Assembly (NCBI RefSeq): GCF_016907735.1
Contig: NZ_JAFBCP010000001.1
Location: forward strand, 1,302,001 to 1,366,000
Direction of reading: 5' to 3'
Length of the DNA: 64,000 bases
From: Brevibacterium paucivorans
GTDB taxonomy: Bacteria > Actinomycetota > Actinomycetes > Actinomycetales > Brevibacteriaceae
Positions 25,396-33,384 of this stretch are shown here, piece by piece. The notes below the pieces were generated by a model that ran no database searches, was not told where the DNA came from, and saw only the letters and a list, made by a program, of their open reading frames with translations. How positions within the stretch are numbered: position 1 is the first letter of the stretch; each line of letters opens with the position of its first letter. The position numbers and the translations under genes are program-made.

Positions 25396-26586
25396 ATGAA
25401 CACGCTTCCCCATCGTTCTGTTGTGCTGACTATTGCCTTCTGCGCCCTGTTCGCACTTTTCACACCAGCCATTGCTGCAACGCCTGCCCACGCTGCAACA
25501 CCTCGGCAGGCCACCAGCCAGATCAACGCCGCGGCAAAGAAACACGCAAAGAAGTTAGGCAAAGCAACCGGCAGCATCCGCTGCGGCCTCCCCCGAGGTG
25601 GTTGCTACCGCGCCTTTAAGAACGGCTCCATCCATTGGTCACCTAAGACCGGCGCCCACCCCACGTGGGGCGGGATCCGAAACGAGTGGAAACGTACCGG
25701 CTGGGAACGCGGCAAACTCGGCTACCCAGTGTCCAGCGAGCGCTGCGGCCTACGTGGCGGCGGGTGCTACCAGAAGTTCCAATACGGCTCCGTCCACTGG
25801 TCACCAAAGACCGGCGCCCACGCCACGTGGGGTGCGATCCGCTGGATCTGGCAGAACAACAACTGGGAACGCGGCAAATACGGCTACCCCACCGGTAGCG
25901 CGTGGATCGGCAACGACGGGAAACTCCGCCAAAAGTTCCAACACGGAACCATCACCACTGGCGTGCTCGCATACGGCCTCCCACACGGAATCAAACCCAA
26001 AGGCGGCCGGCAGCTCGTCGTCGCACACACCTCGGCCCGATCTTCCACAACCGGCACCGTGGAACTGTGGGAACTCCGCAACGACGAACGCTGGCACCGC
26101 ACACACACCTTCAAAGACGCCCGGTTCGGGTACAAGGGGCTGGCGACCGCCTCGGGCAAACGCGAAGGCGACGGCAAGACGCCCATGGGGCAATACCGCA
26201 TCCCCTTCACCTTTGGAACCAAAGCAAAACCCAAGGGCACCAAGATCGAATACCGCCGCGCCGACCGCAACGACCAGTGGTGTGCACGGTCTGGCTCGCG
26301 CCACTACAACACCTGGATGAGCGCGCCTAACCGTAGTTGCCCCGCAAAGCACGCCGAGGTGTTCTCCAAAATCCCGCAGTACAGTCACGTGGCCGTGGTG
26401 GACTACAACTCGGCGAGGAAGGCGGGGCGCGGTTCGGCGATCTTCGTTCACAAGCACGGGAAAGGTTCGACCGCCGGGTGCGTATCCGTGACCGAGAAGC
26501 AGATGGTCACGCTGGTTACCTGGTTGCGGCCGCAGTACAACCCGCGGATTGTAATCGCTCCCCGGGGTGAACTGAAGAACCAGTAG
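25396..26586 (+). CDS. Secreted LGFP-repeat protein with L,D-transpeptidase (YkuD-like) catalytic domain
   Basis: A 396-residue exported protein. The signal peptide 'VVLTIAFCALFALFTPAIAA' precedes three LGFP-type repeats (about 50-205). Each has the form 'R/W-G-x-L/I ... CYxxFxxGSxHWSPKTGAH' then '...WERGKxGYP'. The C-terminal domain (about 215-385) ends in 'AIFVHKHGKGSTAGCVSV', the H-x(n)-S/T-x-GC-V/I signature of secreted L,D-transpeptidase-like enzymes; the catalytic Cys is about residue 362. It probably binds wall polymer through LGFP and cross-links or modifies peptidoglycan. It lacks a ribosome site and looks leaderless. Its 3' end occurs again at 27721-27768. Confidence 0.85.
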   Translation: MNTLPHRSVVLTIAFCALFALFTPAIAATPAHAATPRQATSQINAAAKKHAKKLGKATGSIRCGLPRGGCYRAFKNGSIHWSPKTGAHPTWGGIRNEWKRTGWERGKLGYPVSSERCGLRGGGCYQKFQYGSVHWSPKTGAHATWGAIRWIWQNNNWERGKYGYPTGSAWIGNDGKLRQKFQHGTITTGVLAYGLPHGIKPKGGRQLVVAHTSARSSTTGTVELWELRNDERWHRTHTFKDARFGYKGLATASGKREGDGKTPMGQYRIPFTFGTKAKPKGTKIEYRRADRNDQWCARSGSRHYNTWMSAPNRSCPAKHAEVFSKIPQYSHVAVVDYNSARKAGRGSAIFVHKHGKGSTAGCVSVTEKQMVTLVTWLRPQYNPRIVIAPRGELKNQ

Positions 26587-26681
26587 GGGCTGCGGGGGCT
26601 GTACATCGAGCACTAGACGATCCAGCTCGAACACCCCGGGCACCGTCGTGTGCGGCACACAGGTGCTCGGTGGCTGACCCG

Positions 26682-27440
26682 TCACCGAGTCAGGGCGGAG
26701 ATGGTGACCGAGACGATCATCGCGAGCACGAGTGAGTTGAACCCGAAGGCGACGATGACATTGGTGCGCATCTGCTTCCAGGCAGCCTTCGTGCGGATCT
26801 CTGCTGAAAGGCCGGCGGCCATGGTCGAGGCGAGCACTGCCAGGGTGAGATAGTCGTCGAAATCCTCGGGCGGTTCGCCGTGGAAGCGGATGTGGCGCTT
26901 CTCGGCATCGGGCAAGTTGAGGTGCATGTAAGCAGCGGCGAAGGCAAAGATCATGAACACCCAGGCGGCGGCAACGGCGTGGACACCGAGTGCGAGGTAC
27001 AGCGGCGACTGGCGCACCATCTCAGTCTGGGCGAGCACAACGGTCAGGAAAATGGCGAAGGCGGCAGCGGTGACGGCGAAGTTCGTCGCACCAGTGAACC
27101 CGAACGCCCGCGCCCACCAGCGCTTCTGCGTCCGGACTTCGCGACGCACCTGGCCGATGAGCGCCGATCCGCTTAGGGGCTTGTAGCACCGCATCGTCCA
27201 CGAGACGTAGATGATAACGAAAAGGTTCCAGAAGAGCAGATAGAAGAGGACGAGGAGCTCTGTCCGCAGCGATCTGCCCGGCGGGTCCGGGCGCAACAGG
27301 TAGACCCAGGCCGTTTCGATCAGCACGCTCAGGAGGATCGCCGAAACGGTCGAAACGAAGTAGCGGACGGCATCGGTCGCACTCTTCAACGGCTTATCCT
27401 CACTCGCATCGCAGATTCGGTGCTGAGAACAGTGTAGCAA
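26682..27440 (-). CDS. DUF1345 family membrane protein
   Basis: A 252-residue integral membrane protein. It has five or six helices, a central '[20 protein letters not shown]' loop and the C-terminal '[20 protein letters not shown]' then '[19 protein letters not shown]', which is the DUF1345 signature block. No biochemical function is established for the family. The first twenty residues are hydrophilic with no clear ribosome site, so the start at 27440 is uncertain. The gene is more GC-rich than the core genes and lies between the two copies of the transpeptidase gene 3' end, so it is part of an inserted segment. Confidence 0.75.
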   Translation of the reverse strand: MLHCSQHRICDASEDKPLKSATDAVRYFVSTVSAILLSVLIETAWVYLLRPDPPGRSLRTELLVLFYLLFWNLFVIIYVSWTMRCYKPLSGSALIGQVRREVRTQKRWWARAFGFTGATNFAVTAAAFAIFLTVVLAQTEMVRQSPLYLALGVHAVAAAWVFMIFAFAAAYMHLNLPDAEKRHIRFHGEPPEDFDDYLTLAVLASTMAAGLSAEIRTKAAWKQMRTNVIVAFGFNSLVLAMIVSVTISALTR

Positions 27441-27574
27441 GGTAGGAGCGCTGCGCCGGGCAACAGCAGACCTCTATAGAGGCCGGTGCGCACCACGGTG
27501 AAGAGACCTCGGTCTCATCCGGAGCGACTAGAGTACTTCCGTCGACATCAGGCGTCGGCGCAGGAAGGAGGACC

Positions 27575-27736
27575 ATGGGCCTGGTCAAGTTCTACGGGCA
27601 GCAGTTCGTCATCGCCGTGCTGATGCTCCTGCTCTTCGCGGCCCTGGCCACCGGTGTGGCCACGCCCGTGCCGGAGCTCGCCGGGAGGGTGGCCGCCGCC
27701 GGCCCCCTCGACCTGAGCAGAACCCGCGGATTGTGA
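27575..27736 (+). pseudogene. Truncated membrane-protein ORF fused to foreign sequence
   Basis: ATG 27575 has a perfect GGAAGGAGG site. It opens 'MGLVKFYGQQFVIAVLMLLL' and 'FAALATGVATPVPELAGRVA', a single helix of a longer protein. After about codon 47 it runs into the duplicated transpeptidase 3' end at about 27718 and stops by chance at 27736. I read it as the 5' stub of a lost gene. Confidence 0.5.
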
Positions 27737-27768
27737 TCGCACCCCGAGGTGAGTTGAAGAAGCAGTAG
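27721..27768 (+). repeat. Second copy of the YkuD gene 3' end
   Basis: AACCCGCGGATTGTGATCGC and the bases that follow, through CAGTAG, match 26539-26586 at about 41 of 48 positions. The protein tail NPRIVIAPRGELK-x-Q is the same except for one residue. Differences are mostly at third codon positions, as in a diverged paralogue rather than a fresh target duplication. Nothing of the paralogue upstream of this point is left. Confidence 0.75.
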
Positions 27769-27846
27769 AGGTGTGGGTGCGGGCTGAACCCAGTTACCCA
27801 CCACAACTCGAATGGACTTGCCCCTGAAAGTTGGACTGGTTTTATT

Positions 27847-28656
27847 TTAGGCGGTTAGGGCTTGAAGGGTTTGGTTTCGGTATTGCATGGGTGTTTGGCC
27901 TTTGAGTCTTTCTTGTAGTCGTTGGTTGTTGTACCAGTTGATGTACTCATCGATTGCGTTGGTGAACTCTTTGATGTTGTTGAAGGTTTCGCCGTGGTAC
28001 ATCTCTGTTTTCAGGTGGCTAAAGAAGTTCTCTATTACGGCGTTGTCGTAGCAGTTGCCCTTGCGAGACATCGATACTTTGCCCTCGTGTTTTTCGACCA
28101 AGGTGCGCCAGGCTATGTGCTGGAACTGGAATCCTTGATCGGTATGTATGATCCATCCAGGTTCCGGGGCCTGGGCCGTGATCGATTCTTTCAGCGATGA
28201 CACGGCAAATGTTGTCGCTGCTGAGGTTGACACGGTGTGGGAGATGATTGTGCGGTCGAACAGGTCCATGACCGGGCACAAGTACACTTTGCGGCCGGTA
28301 ATGTTGAACTCGGTGATATCACTGACCCAGGCGGTATTGGGTTTATCCCGGGTGAAGTTGCGATCAAGGATGTTTGGGGCGATACGGCTGACCGTGCCCG
28401 CGTAGGAGACATACGATCGACGGCGCCTGATCTTGGCTTTCAGCCCCATCTGGTCCATGAGTTTGTATACCAGCTTGTGATTGACTACCCAGCCTTTGTT
28501 GCGCAGGTCGCGCCACACGCGGCGGTACCCGTAACGGTGCTTGTTGGACTCGAAGCTGTGCCGAATCGCGGTCTTAAGGACTGCGTGTTTATCAGGGCTC
28601 GTGAGACGTTTCTGGTGGTAGAAAAATGTCGATCTGGCCATACCGGCAACAGACAA
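27847..28656 (-). CDS. IS3-family transposase OrfB (DDE integrase domain)
   Basis: A 269-residue catalytic part. The order is an HTH_21-like 'HRYGYRRVWRDLRNKGWVVN', then the rve integrase core with D in 'WVSDITEF', D in 'IIHTDQGFQF', and E in 'SRKGNCYDNAVIENFFSHLK' (the D-D-35-E triad), ending in 'YNNQRLQERLKGQTP', typical of the family. The frame is open upstream of ATG 28656 as far as the A7 run at 28740-28746, so the normal product is probably an OrfAB fusion made by -1 frameshifting. Confidence 0.92.
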   Translation of the reverse strand: MSVAGMARSTFFYHQKRLTSPDKHAVLKTAIRHSFESNKHRYGYRRVWRDLRNKGWVVNHKLVYKLMDQMGLKAKIRRRRSYVSYAGTVSRIAPNILDRNFTRDKPNTAWVSDITEFNITGRKVYLCPVMDLFDRTIISHTVSTSAATTFAVSSLKESITAQAPEPGWIIHTDQGFQFQHIAWRTLVEKHEGKVSMSRKGNCYDNAVIENFFSHLKTEMYHGETFNNIKEFTNAIDEYINWYNNQRLQERLKGQTPMQYRNQTLQALTA

Positions 28657-28706
28657 AAGGTCGCTTAAACGGTGGTCAGACTTAAGGGCGACGATCGCCT
28701 GGACCT

Positions 28707-29189
28707 TTAGGCGTGTCCCTGATCCCTTAAGTCCCGCAATTTTTTTAGATACGCATTCTCCGCCCGCAACAGTTCGTTTTCACGCCGTAGCGCGTCTTCT
28801 TCAGTAAGCACCTTCGGCTTGCCTGACTTTCTTGGTCGGCCTTTGGGCCTAGGTTTTAACGCTTCATCGCCGCCCTTACGCCACTTCACTGCCCAATCTT
28901 TAACCTGCTGATCAGACCACAAACCAAACTCACGAGCGATATCCAGCTGGGCCTCTCCAGCGAGATAACGCTCAACGACTGCTTTTTTAACCTCGAAGGA
29001 GTATTCCTGCTTTCTACGTTTCCTCACAAGACATAGCCTGCCACGCAACTTAAACCGTTGGTACAAGTTCTTAGCAGGACCATGACGAACCCCGACACGA
29101 TTAGCCGCAGCACCGTAGCTAAAACCCTGCTCAAACAAGGCCACCAACTCTTCCCGCTGACTCGCAGTCAACGTACTATCTGCACGCAT
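28707..29189 (-). CDS. IS3-family transposase OrfA (helix-turn-helix and leucine zipper)
   Basis: A 160-residue DNA-binding part with two helix-turn-helix units ('GFSYGAAANRVGVRHGPAKN' and 'AQLDIAREFGLWSDQQVKDW') and a C-terminal coiled coil 'EDALRRENELLRAENAYLKK' for multimerisation. ATG 29189 follows AGGAG. Near its end the sequence CTAAAAAAATTG on the minus strand is a slippery heptamer; a -1 shift there joins OrfB. Confidence 0.9.
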   Translation of the reverse strand: MRADSTLTASQREELVALFEQGFSYGAAANRVGVRHGPAKNLYQRFKLRGRLCLVRKRRKQEYSFEVKKAVVERYLAGEAQLDIAREFGLWSDQQVKDWAVKWRKGGDEALKPRPKGRPRKSGKPKVLTEEDALRRENELLRAENAYLKKLRDLRDQGHA

Positions 29190-29313
29190 AGAAATACTCC
29201 TCACTAGTAAACAACTGATCCTCGTCAGTCCAACTAATGGGGAGCAGTCCAATCGAGCTGTGTTGGGTAAACGGTTTGTGTGCGTGTGGCGGGGTGGCAT
29301 CTGCAGGGTGAAA

Positions 29314-29345
29314 GTGCGGCTGGTTTTCGCTCGCTTTGCGCCGTT
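29314..29345. repeat. Half copy (right arm only) of the dispersed hairpin repeat
   Basis: GTGCGGCTGGTTTTCGCTCG followed by CTTTGCGCCGTT matches the right arm of the 60-bp hairpin family. The left arm is missing. It lies about 60 bases outside the IS3 element, in the 336-base gap 29252-29587, which otherwise has only an inverted repeat at 29437-29483. Confidence 0.65.
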
Positions 29346-29436
29346 TCGCCTGCGGTGGGGGTGCCTGCGGGAGACTCGGGTCATCCCGGACAAGCCCCAA
29401 TAACACGCAAAACCTCGCACCCCCAACCAATAAAGC

Positions 29437-29483
29437 AACTTCTGTCCGGCAACATGGATAGTTTCTTGTGTCGGACAAAAGTT
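29437..29483. promoter_or_regulatory. Inverted repeat upstream of the NCS1 transporter gene
   Basis: AACTTCTGTCCG (29437-29448) and CGGACAAAAGTT (29472-29483) pair at 11 of 12 positions around 23 nt, about 105 bases before the start codon. It could be an operator pair or a leader hairpin. Confidence 0.45.
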
Positions 29484-29587
29484 ACCGTCTGGACCCTCTA
29501 GAAATCGGGATTTGTGAGCCCCATCACGTGCTAGCATTAACCGTTCCTAATGCGTAAATGCGCGTCCAACACCAGTGAGGAGTGCTC

Positions 29588-31021
29588 ATGGCAGACACAA
29601 AGTCCACGAGCGGTCTCGTTGAAAACCGCACCATTGACTGGGTCCCCCCAAATGAGCGGCACGGAACCCCGTTTTCGCAGTTCACCCTGTGGTTTGGGTC
29701 GAACACGCAGATCACCGCAATCGTCGACGGCGCGCTCGCGATCGCCGTCTTCAAGTCCGACGCCCTGTGGGCCATCATTGCCTTATTAATAGGGAACATC
29801 CTGGGTGGAACCATCATGGCGTTGCACTCGGCGCAGGGTCCCACGCTGGGCTTGCCGCAGATGATTTCGTCACGCGCGCAGTTCGGTGTGATCGGTGCGA
29901 TCTTCCCGCTGGTGTTGGTTGTGCTCATGTACATCGGCTTCGCATCCACGGGTGCGGTGCTGTCTGGCCAGGCAGTCAACGGCATCTTGGGTATCACCGC
30001 TAAAGAATTCAGCTGGGTGGGTATCGTCATCTTCGGTGTGCTCACCGCGATCATTGCCTTGCTCGGGTACAAGTACATCCACTTGCTGGGCCGCATTTCT
30101 TCGGTCACCGGCTTGTTGGGCTTCCTGTACCTCACAGTGATCGTGCTGGTGACAGTCGACATTCCAGCTGTCCTCGCCAACAACCAGTTCAGCGCACCAG
30201 TGTTCTTGAGCGTGGTTGCGCTGTCAGCCGGATGGCAGCTCACCTACGGCCCATATGTCGCTGACTACTCCCGCTACCTGCCAGAAAACACTCCCCGCCG
30301 AGCCACCTTCTGGTTCACCTTTGGTGGTTCGGTCATTGGTTCGCAGTGGTCCATGACCCTAGGCGTCCTCATTGCGGCAACGGCGTTGTCGCAGGGTGGC
30401 GAGGCGTTCCTGGACAACCAAGTTGGCTTCATCGGTGACCTGGCCGGCGGTGGCGTGCTAGCTCTCCTCATCTTCATTGTGATCCTCCTGGGTAAGCTCA
30501 CGGTCAACACCCTGAATGCGTATGGCGCATTCATGTGTGTGCTAACTATCGTCACGTCGTTCCGCAACCGAGTGAGCGTCACCAAGGTCGCCCGCGCGAT
30601 CTTCGTGGTCACCATTGTTGCGCTCACCATCGTGGTCGCCCTGCTTGCGTCCGCTGACTTCCTGGCCAACTTCAAGAACTTTGTTCTGGCGCTGCTCATG
30701 GTGTTCACGCCATGGAGCGTGGTGAACCTGGTGGACTACTACTTTGTATCTAAGGACCGTTTCGATATTCCCGCGTTGTATGACCGCCGAGGTCGTTACG
30801 GGGATTGGAACGTCGGCGCCTTGGTTGCGTACGTAGTGGGTGTTGCGGTGCAGATTCCGTTTATGGATCAGACGATCTACACGGGCCCTTTGGTGGAGGT
30901 GCTCGGCGGTGCCGATGTCTCCTGGATTATTGGCATCATCGTCACCACGGCGATCTATTACCCCTGGGCCATGAAGACCAACGTGGCACCTGCGCACACG
31001 ATCTACCCAAAGGCAGACTGA
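29588..31021 (+). CDS. NCS1 family transporter (purine-cytosine permease type)
   Basis: A 477-residue transporter with 12 helices. N-terminal 'RTIDWVPPNERHGTPFSQFT' and 'LWFGSNTQ', helix 3 'HSAQGPTLGLPQMISSRAQF', helix 6 'YGPYVADYSRYLPEN' and helix 8 'GKLTVNTLNAYGAFMC' are the cytosine/purine permease marks of NCS1. Substrates in this family are nucleobases, hydantoins, allantoin and related ring compounds. It precedes the histidine locus, so an imidazole compound such as urocanate or histidine is a reasonable guess, not shown by sequence. ATG 29588 has GAGGAG at ideal spacing. Confidence 0.88.
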   Translation: MADTKSTSGLVENRTIDWVPPNERHGTPFSQFTLWFGSNTQITAIVDGALAIAVFKSDALWAIIALLIGNILGGTIMALHSAQGPTLGLPQMISSRAQFGVIGAIFPLVLVVLMYIGFASTGAVLSGQAVNGILGITAKEFSWVGIVIFGVLTAIIALLGYKYIHLLGRISSVTGLLGFLYLTVIVLVTVDIPAVLANNQFSAPVFLSVVALSAGWQLTYGPYVADYSRYLPENTPRRATFWFTFGGSVIGSQWSMTLGVLIAATALSQGGEAFLDNQVGFIGDLAGGGVLALLIFIVILLGKLTVNTLNAYGAFMCVLTIVTSFRNRVSVTKVARAIFVVTIVALTIVVALLASADFLANFKNFVLALLMVFTPWSVVNLVDYYFVSKDRFDIPALYDRRGRYGDWNVGALVAYVVGVAVQIPFMDQTIYTGPLVEVLGGADVSWIIGIIVTTAIYYPWAMKTNVAPAHTIYPKAD

Positions 31022-31097
31022 CCCCGGAAGTTAGCTACCGCCTCGGGTGACCTACCCGGAATGAAACCACCACCTCGGGAAGGGTAGCCAAGTCCAG

Positions 31098-31157
31098 ACA
31101 GCGCAAAGCGAGCAAAACGGCGCAATATAACGCGCAGTTTCGCTCGCTTTGCGCCGT
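31098..31157. repeat. Dispersed 60-bp hairpin repeat, copy 2
   Basis: The left arm ACAGCGCAAAGCGAGC... (31098-31123) and right arm ...CGCTCGCTTTGCGCCGT (31132-31157) surround AATATAAC. It is in the 343-base gap between the NCS1 and AGCS genes; the rest of that gap shows no gene and should contain the AGCS promoter. Confidence 0.85.
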
Positions 31158-31364
31158 TTCAGCCTCGCTTATGTAACGAAAGCGTAACAACAGTGCGTTC
31201 GTCGTGTTCCGCCTCACACTGGGCCAAAGCCCAACTGCAACCGCGTGAAAATCGGGCAATGAAGCGGATTCGCGGTGCCAAACTCTAGGCGATCGTTAAG
31301 ATTGGGAGCGGTGCCCGAAGCCGGATCAACCCTTCGGCCGTAAATCTACCCTCGCACCGATTTT

Positions 31365-33101
31365 ATGAGTCATCATTTATTTGCAACCGCGGCAAACGCG
31401 GCTCCGTTTGGTTCGGAAAACCTACTCTCGATTGACGTTCTCGCTGAGTCTGCAGCTGCAGCTGAAAAGTCGGGCATTGACCAGTTCCTCGACAAGGTCT
31501 TCGCCCCATTTGCTCAAGTTCTTTCAGACATCGTGTTCTTCGCGCTACCGCTCCCCGGTGGTGCTGAACTCCCCTTGATTGTTGTGTGGCTGATGGCCGC
31601 AGCTATCTTCCTCACCGTGTACCTGCGCTTCCAGCCCATTACCGGTTTGACGCACTCGCTTGAAGTAATCCGCGGAAAGCTGACGCGTAAGACTGACCCG
31701 GGTGAGGTTTCATCTTTCCAGGCTTTGGCAACTGAGCTGTCTGGAACCGTGGGACTCGGAAATATCGCCGGTGTGGCTGTCGCTATTTCCGTCGGTGGAC
31801 CGGGTGCAGCCCTGTGGATCATTTTGTTTGGTCTTCTAGCCATGAGCGTGAAGATGGCTGAAGCCACACTGGGTGTGAAGTACCGCGTGGTTCGTGAAGA
31901 CGGAACCACGGCCGGTGGTCCCATGTACTACCTCAAGGCCGGTCTTGCGGAAATCGGTCGCCCAAAACTGGGTAAATTCCTTTCGACGTTCTACGCAATC
32001 GCCGCTCTGATTGGTGTGTTCGGTGCAGGTAACCTGTTCCAGGCCAACCAGGGTGCTGCGGTTCTGGTCAACGCTACCGGTGGTGAGTCCAGCTGGTTTG
32101 CTGACAAGCTGTGGCTCATCGGTGTGATCATGGCTGTTCTGGCTGGTCTTGTGATCATCGGTGGAATTAAGAAGATTGCTGACTACACCTCGGCTATTAC
32201 TCCGCTCATGGCGATTCTGTACATGATCGGAACCATCGCTGTGATCCTGGTGAACATCACCAGCGTGCCCACGGCTTTCGTTGAGATGTTCTCTGGCGCG
32301 TTCACGGGTCACGGTGTTGCCGGTGGTTTTGTTGGTGTGGCCATCATTGGTATCCAGCGTGCGTTATTCTCGAACGCTGCCGGTGTTGGTTCCGCTGGTA
32401 TGGCCCACTCGGCGGTGAAGACTTCGCGTCCGGCGACCGAAGGTTACACGGCTATGTGGGAGCCTCTGGTTGACTCGGTGATCGTGTGTACGCTGACTGC
32501 GCTGGCCATCATTACCACTGGCCTGTACAAGCAGGAGAATGACGGTTCGGACGCTGCCGGTGTTGAGTTGACCTCGAGCGCTTTCAGCACTGTTGCTAGC
32601 TGGTTCCCGGTTCTGCTCACCATTTGCGTGGTTCTGTTCGCGTTCTCGACTGTTCTGTCGTACTCCTACTACGGCCAGAAGGCGACTGACTTCTTGACTG
32701 GTGGTAGTGAAGTTGCTCAGCGCGTATTCCAGGTTGTGTGGATTCTGGCGATCATTGTTGGTGCGTCGATTGGACTGGAGAGCGTTGTGATGTTCTCCGA
32801 CGCCATGTTCTTCCTGATGAGCGTGCCTAACCTGCTGGGTATCTACTTCCTTGCGAAGGTTCTGCGCCAGGAGATTCTGCACCACAAGGTTCGTGCTGAC
32901 ACCGGCACGCTGCCTGAGATTCCTGAGGATCTGCAGGTGGGTCTTCGCGACCACGAGCCCACGCAGGAACAGGTTTCCTCGGAGGCTAAGCGCATTGCCA
33001 AGAAGGAAGCCCGTGAGGACGCCGTGCGTCAGGCCTTCCATGAAAAGACTGAGGAACGCGCCCGAGGTCGTCGCATGTGGAAGCGCGGTCGCAAGGACTG
33101 A
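31365..33101 (+). CDS. Alanine/glycine:cation symporter (AGCS family)
   Basis: A 578-residue carrier. It has an N-terminal extension, then 'LPLIVVWLMAAAIFLTVYLR' (TM1), the family signature 'FQALATELSGTVGLGNIAGV' followed by AVAISVGGPGA, and 'AGGPMYYLKAGL'. It continues through 'IGIQRALFSNAAGVGSAGMA' and 'TFAFSTVLSYSYYG'-like TM10 (here 'LFAFSTVLSYSYYGQKATDF') to a charged tail. It takes up alanine, glycine or related small amino acids with Na+ or H+. The location just before hutU suggests co-use with histidine breakdown, but a hairpin repeat and a 280-base gap separate them. No ribosome site is seen before ATG 31365, so the start is less sure. Confidence 0.88.
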   Translation: MSHHLFATAANAAPFGSENLLSIDVLAESAAAAEKSGIDQFLDKVFAPFAQVLSDIVFFALPLPGGAELPLIVVWLMAAAIFLTVYLRFQPITGLTHSLEVIRGKLTRKTDPGEVSSFQALATELSGTVGLGNIAGVAVAISVGGPGAALWIILFGLLAMSVKMAEATLGVKYRVVREDGTTAGGPMYYLKAGLAEIGRPKLGKFLSTFYAIAALIGVFGAGNLFQANQGAAVLVNATGGESSWFADKLWLIGVIMAVLAGLVIIGGIKKIADYTSAITPLMAILYMIGTIAVILVNITSVPTAFVEMFSGAFTGHGVAGGFVGVAIIGIQRALFSNAAGVGSAGMAHSAVKTSRPATEGYTAMWEPLVDSVIVCTLTALAIITTGLYKQENDGSDAAGVELTSSAFSTVASWFPVLLTICVVLFAFSTVLSYSYYGQKATDFLTGGSEVAQRVFQVVWILAIIVGASIGLESVVMFSDAMFFLMSVPNLLGIYFLAKVLRQEILHHKVRADTGTLPEIPEDLQVGLRDHEPTQEQVSSEAKRIAKKEAREDAVRQAFHEKTEERARGRRMWKRGRKD

Positions 33102-33180
33102 CCGTGTGGCTGAGTTTCGATAACTCGCCAATTCGCATGGCTGTGTGCAGCTAACCGCGCGACCAAACAGCGCGGCCAAG

Positions 33181-33238
33181 CAGCGCAAAGTGAGCGGTAC
33201 GGCGCAATATAATGCGCCGTACCGCTCGTTTTGCGCCA
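33181..33238. repeat. Dispersed 60-bp hairpin repeat, copy 3
   Basis: The left arm CAGCGCAAAGTGAGCGGTAC runs on to GGCGCA (33206); the right arm TGCGCCGTACCGCTCGTTTT runs from 33213 to GCGCCA (33238). The loop is ATATAA. It lies between the AGCS symporter and hutU. Paired changes between copies (GGTAC with GTACC here, GAAAC with GTTTC in others) keep the stem. Confidence 0.88.
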
Positions 33239-33384
33239 TGTGGACGTCCAGCATTTCGGACACTTACAGTGTGGCTCCCGTCGCATTTTCAGCGAAAACC
33301 GGAGACGATTGAACAAACTCCATGTGGTTTGCTCGGGTGCGTGAGCACAACCGGCACAACCAGAGAACAGCAGAAAGGTTCATC

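Larger units (their letters stand above)
27813..29251 (-). mobile_element. IS3-family insertion sequence (1439 bp), complete
   Basis: The ends are related inverted repeats. The left end TGGACTTGCCCCTGAAAG runs on as TTGGACTGG. The right end, read inwards, is TGGACTGCTCCCCATTAG followed by TTGGACTGA. It carries orfA and orfB on the minus strand with a -1 frameshift window. I find no 3-4-bp direct target duplication; instead the flanks CTCGAA and AATCGAG (29251-29257) extend the symmetry. Both frames are intact, so it may still be active. Confidence 0.85.

Noticed and set aside
26539..27768. Phage or island attL/attR pair
   Set aside because: The two copies differ mainly at third codon positions and are protein-coding gene ends, which points to a paralogue rather than identical att cores; no integrase is present.
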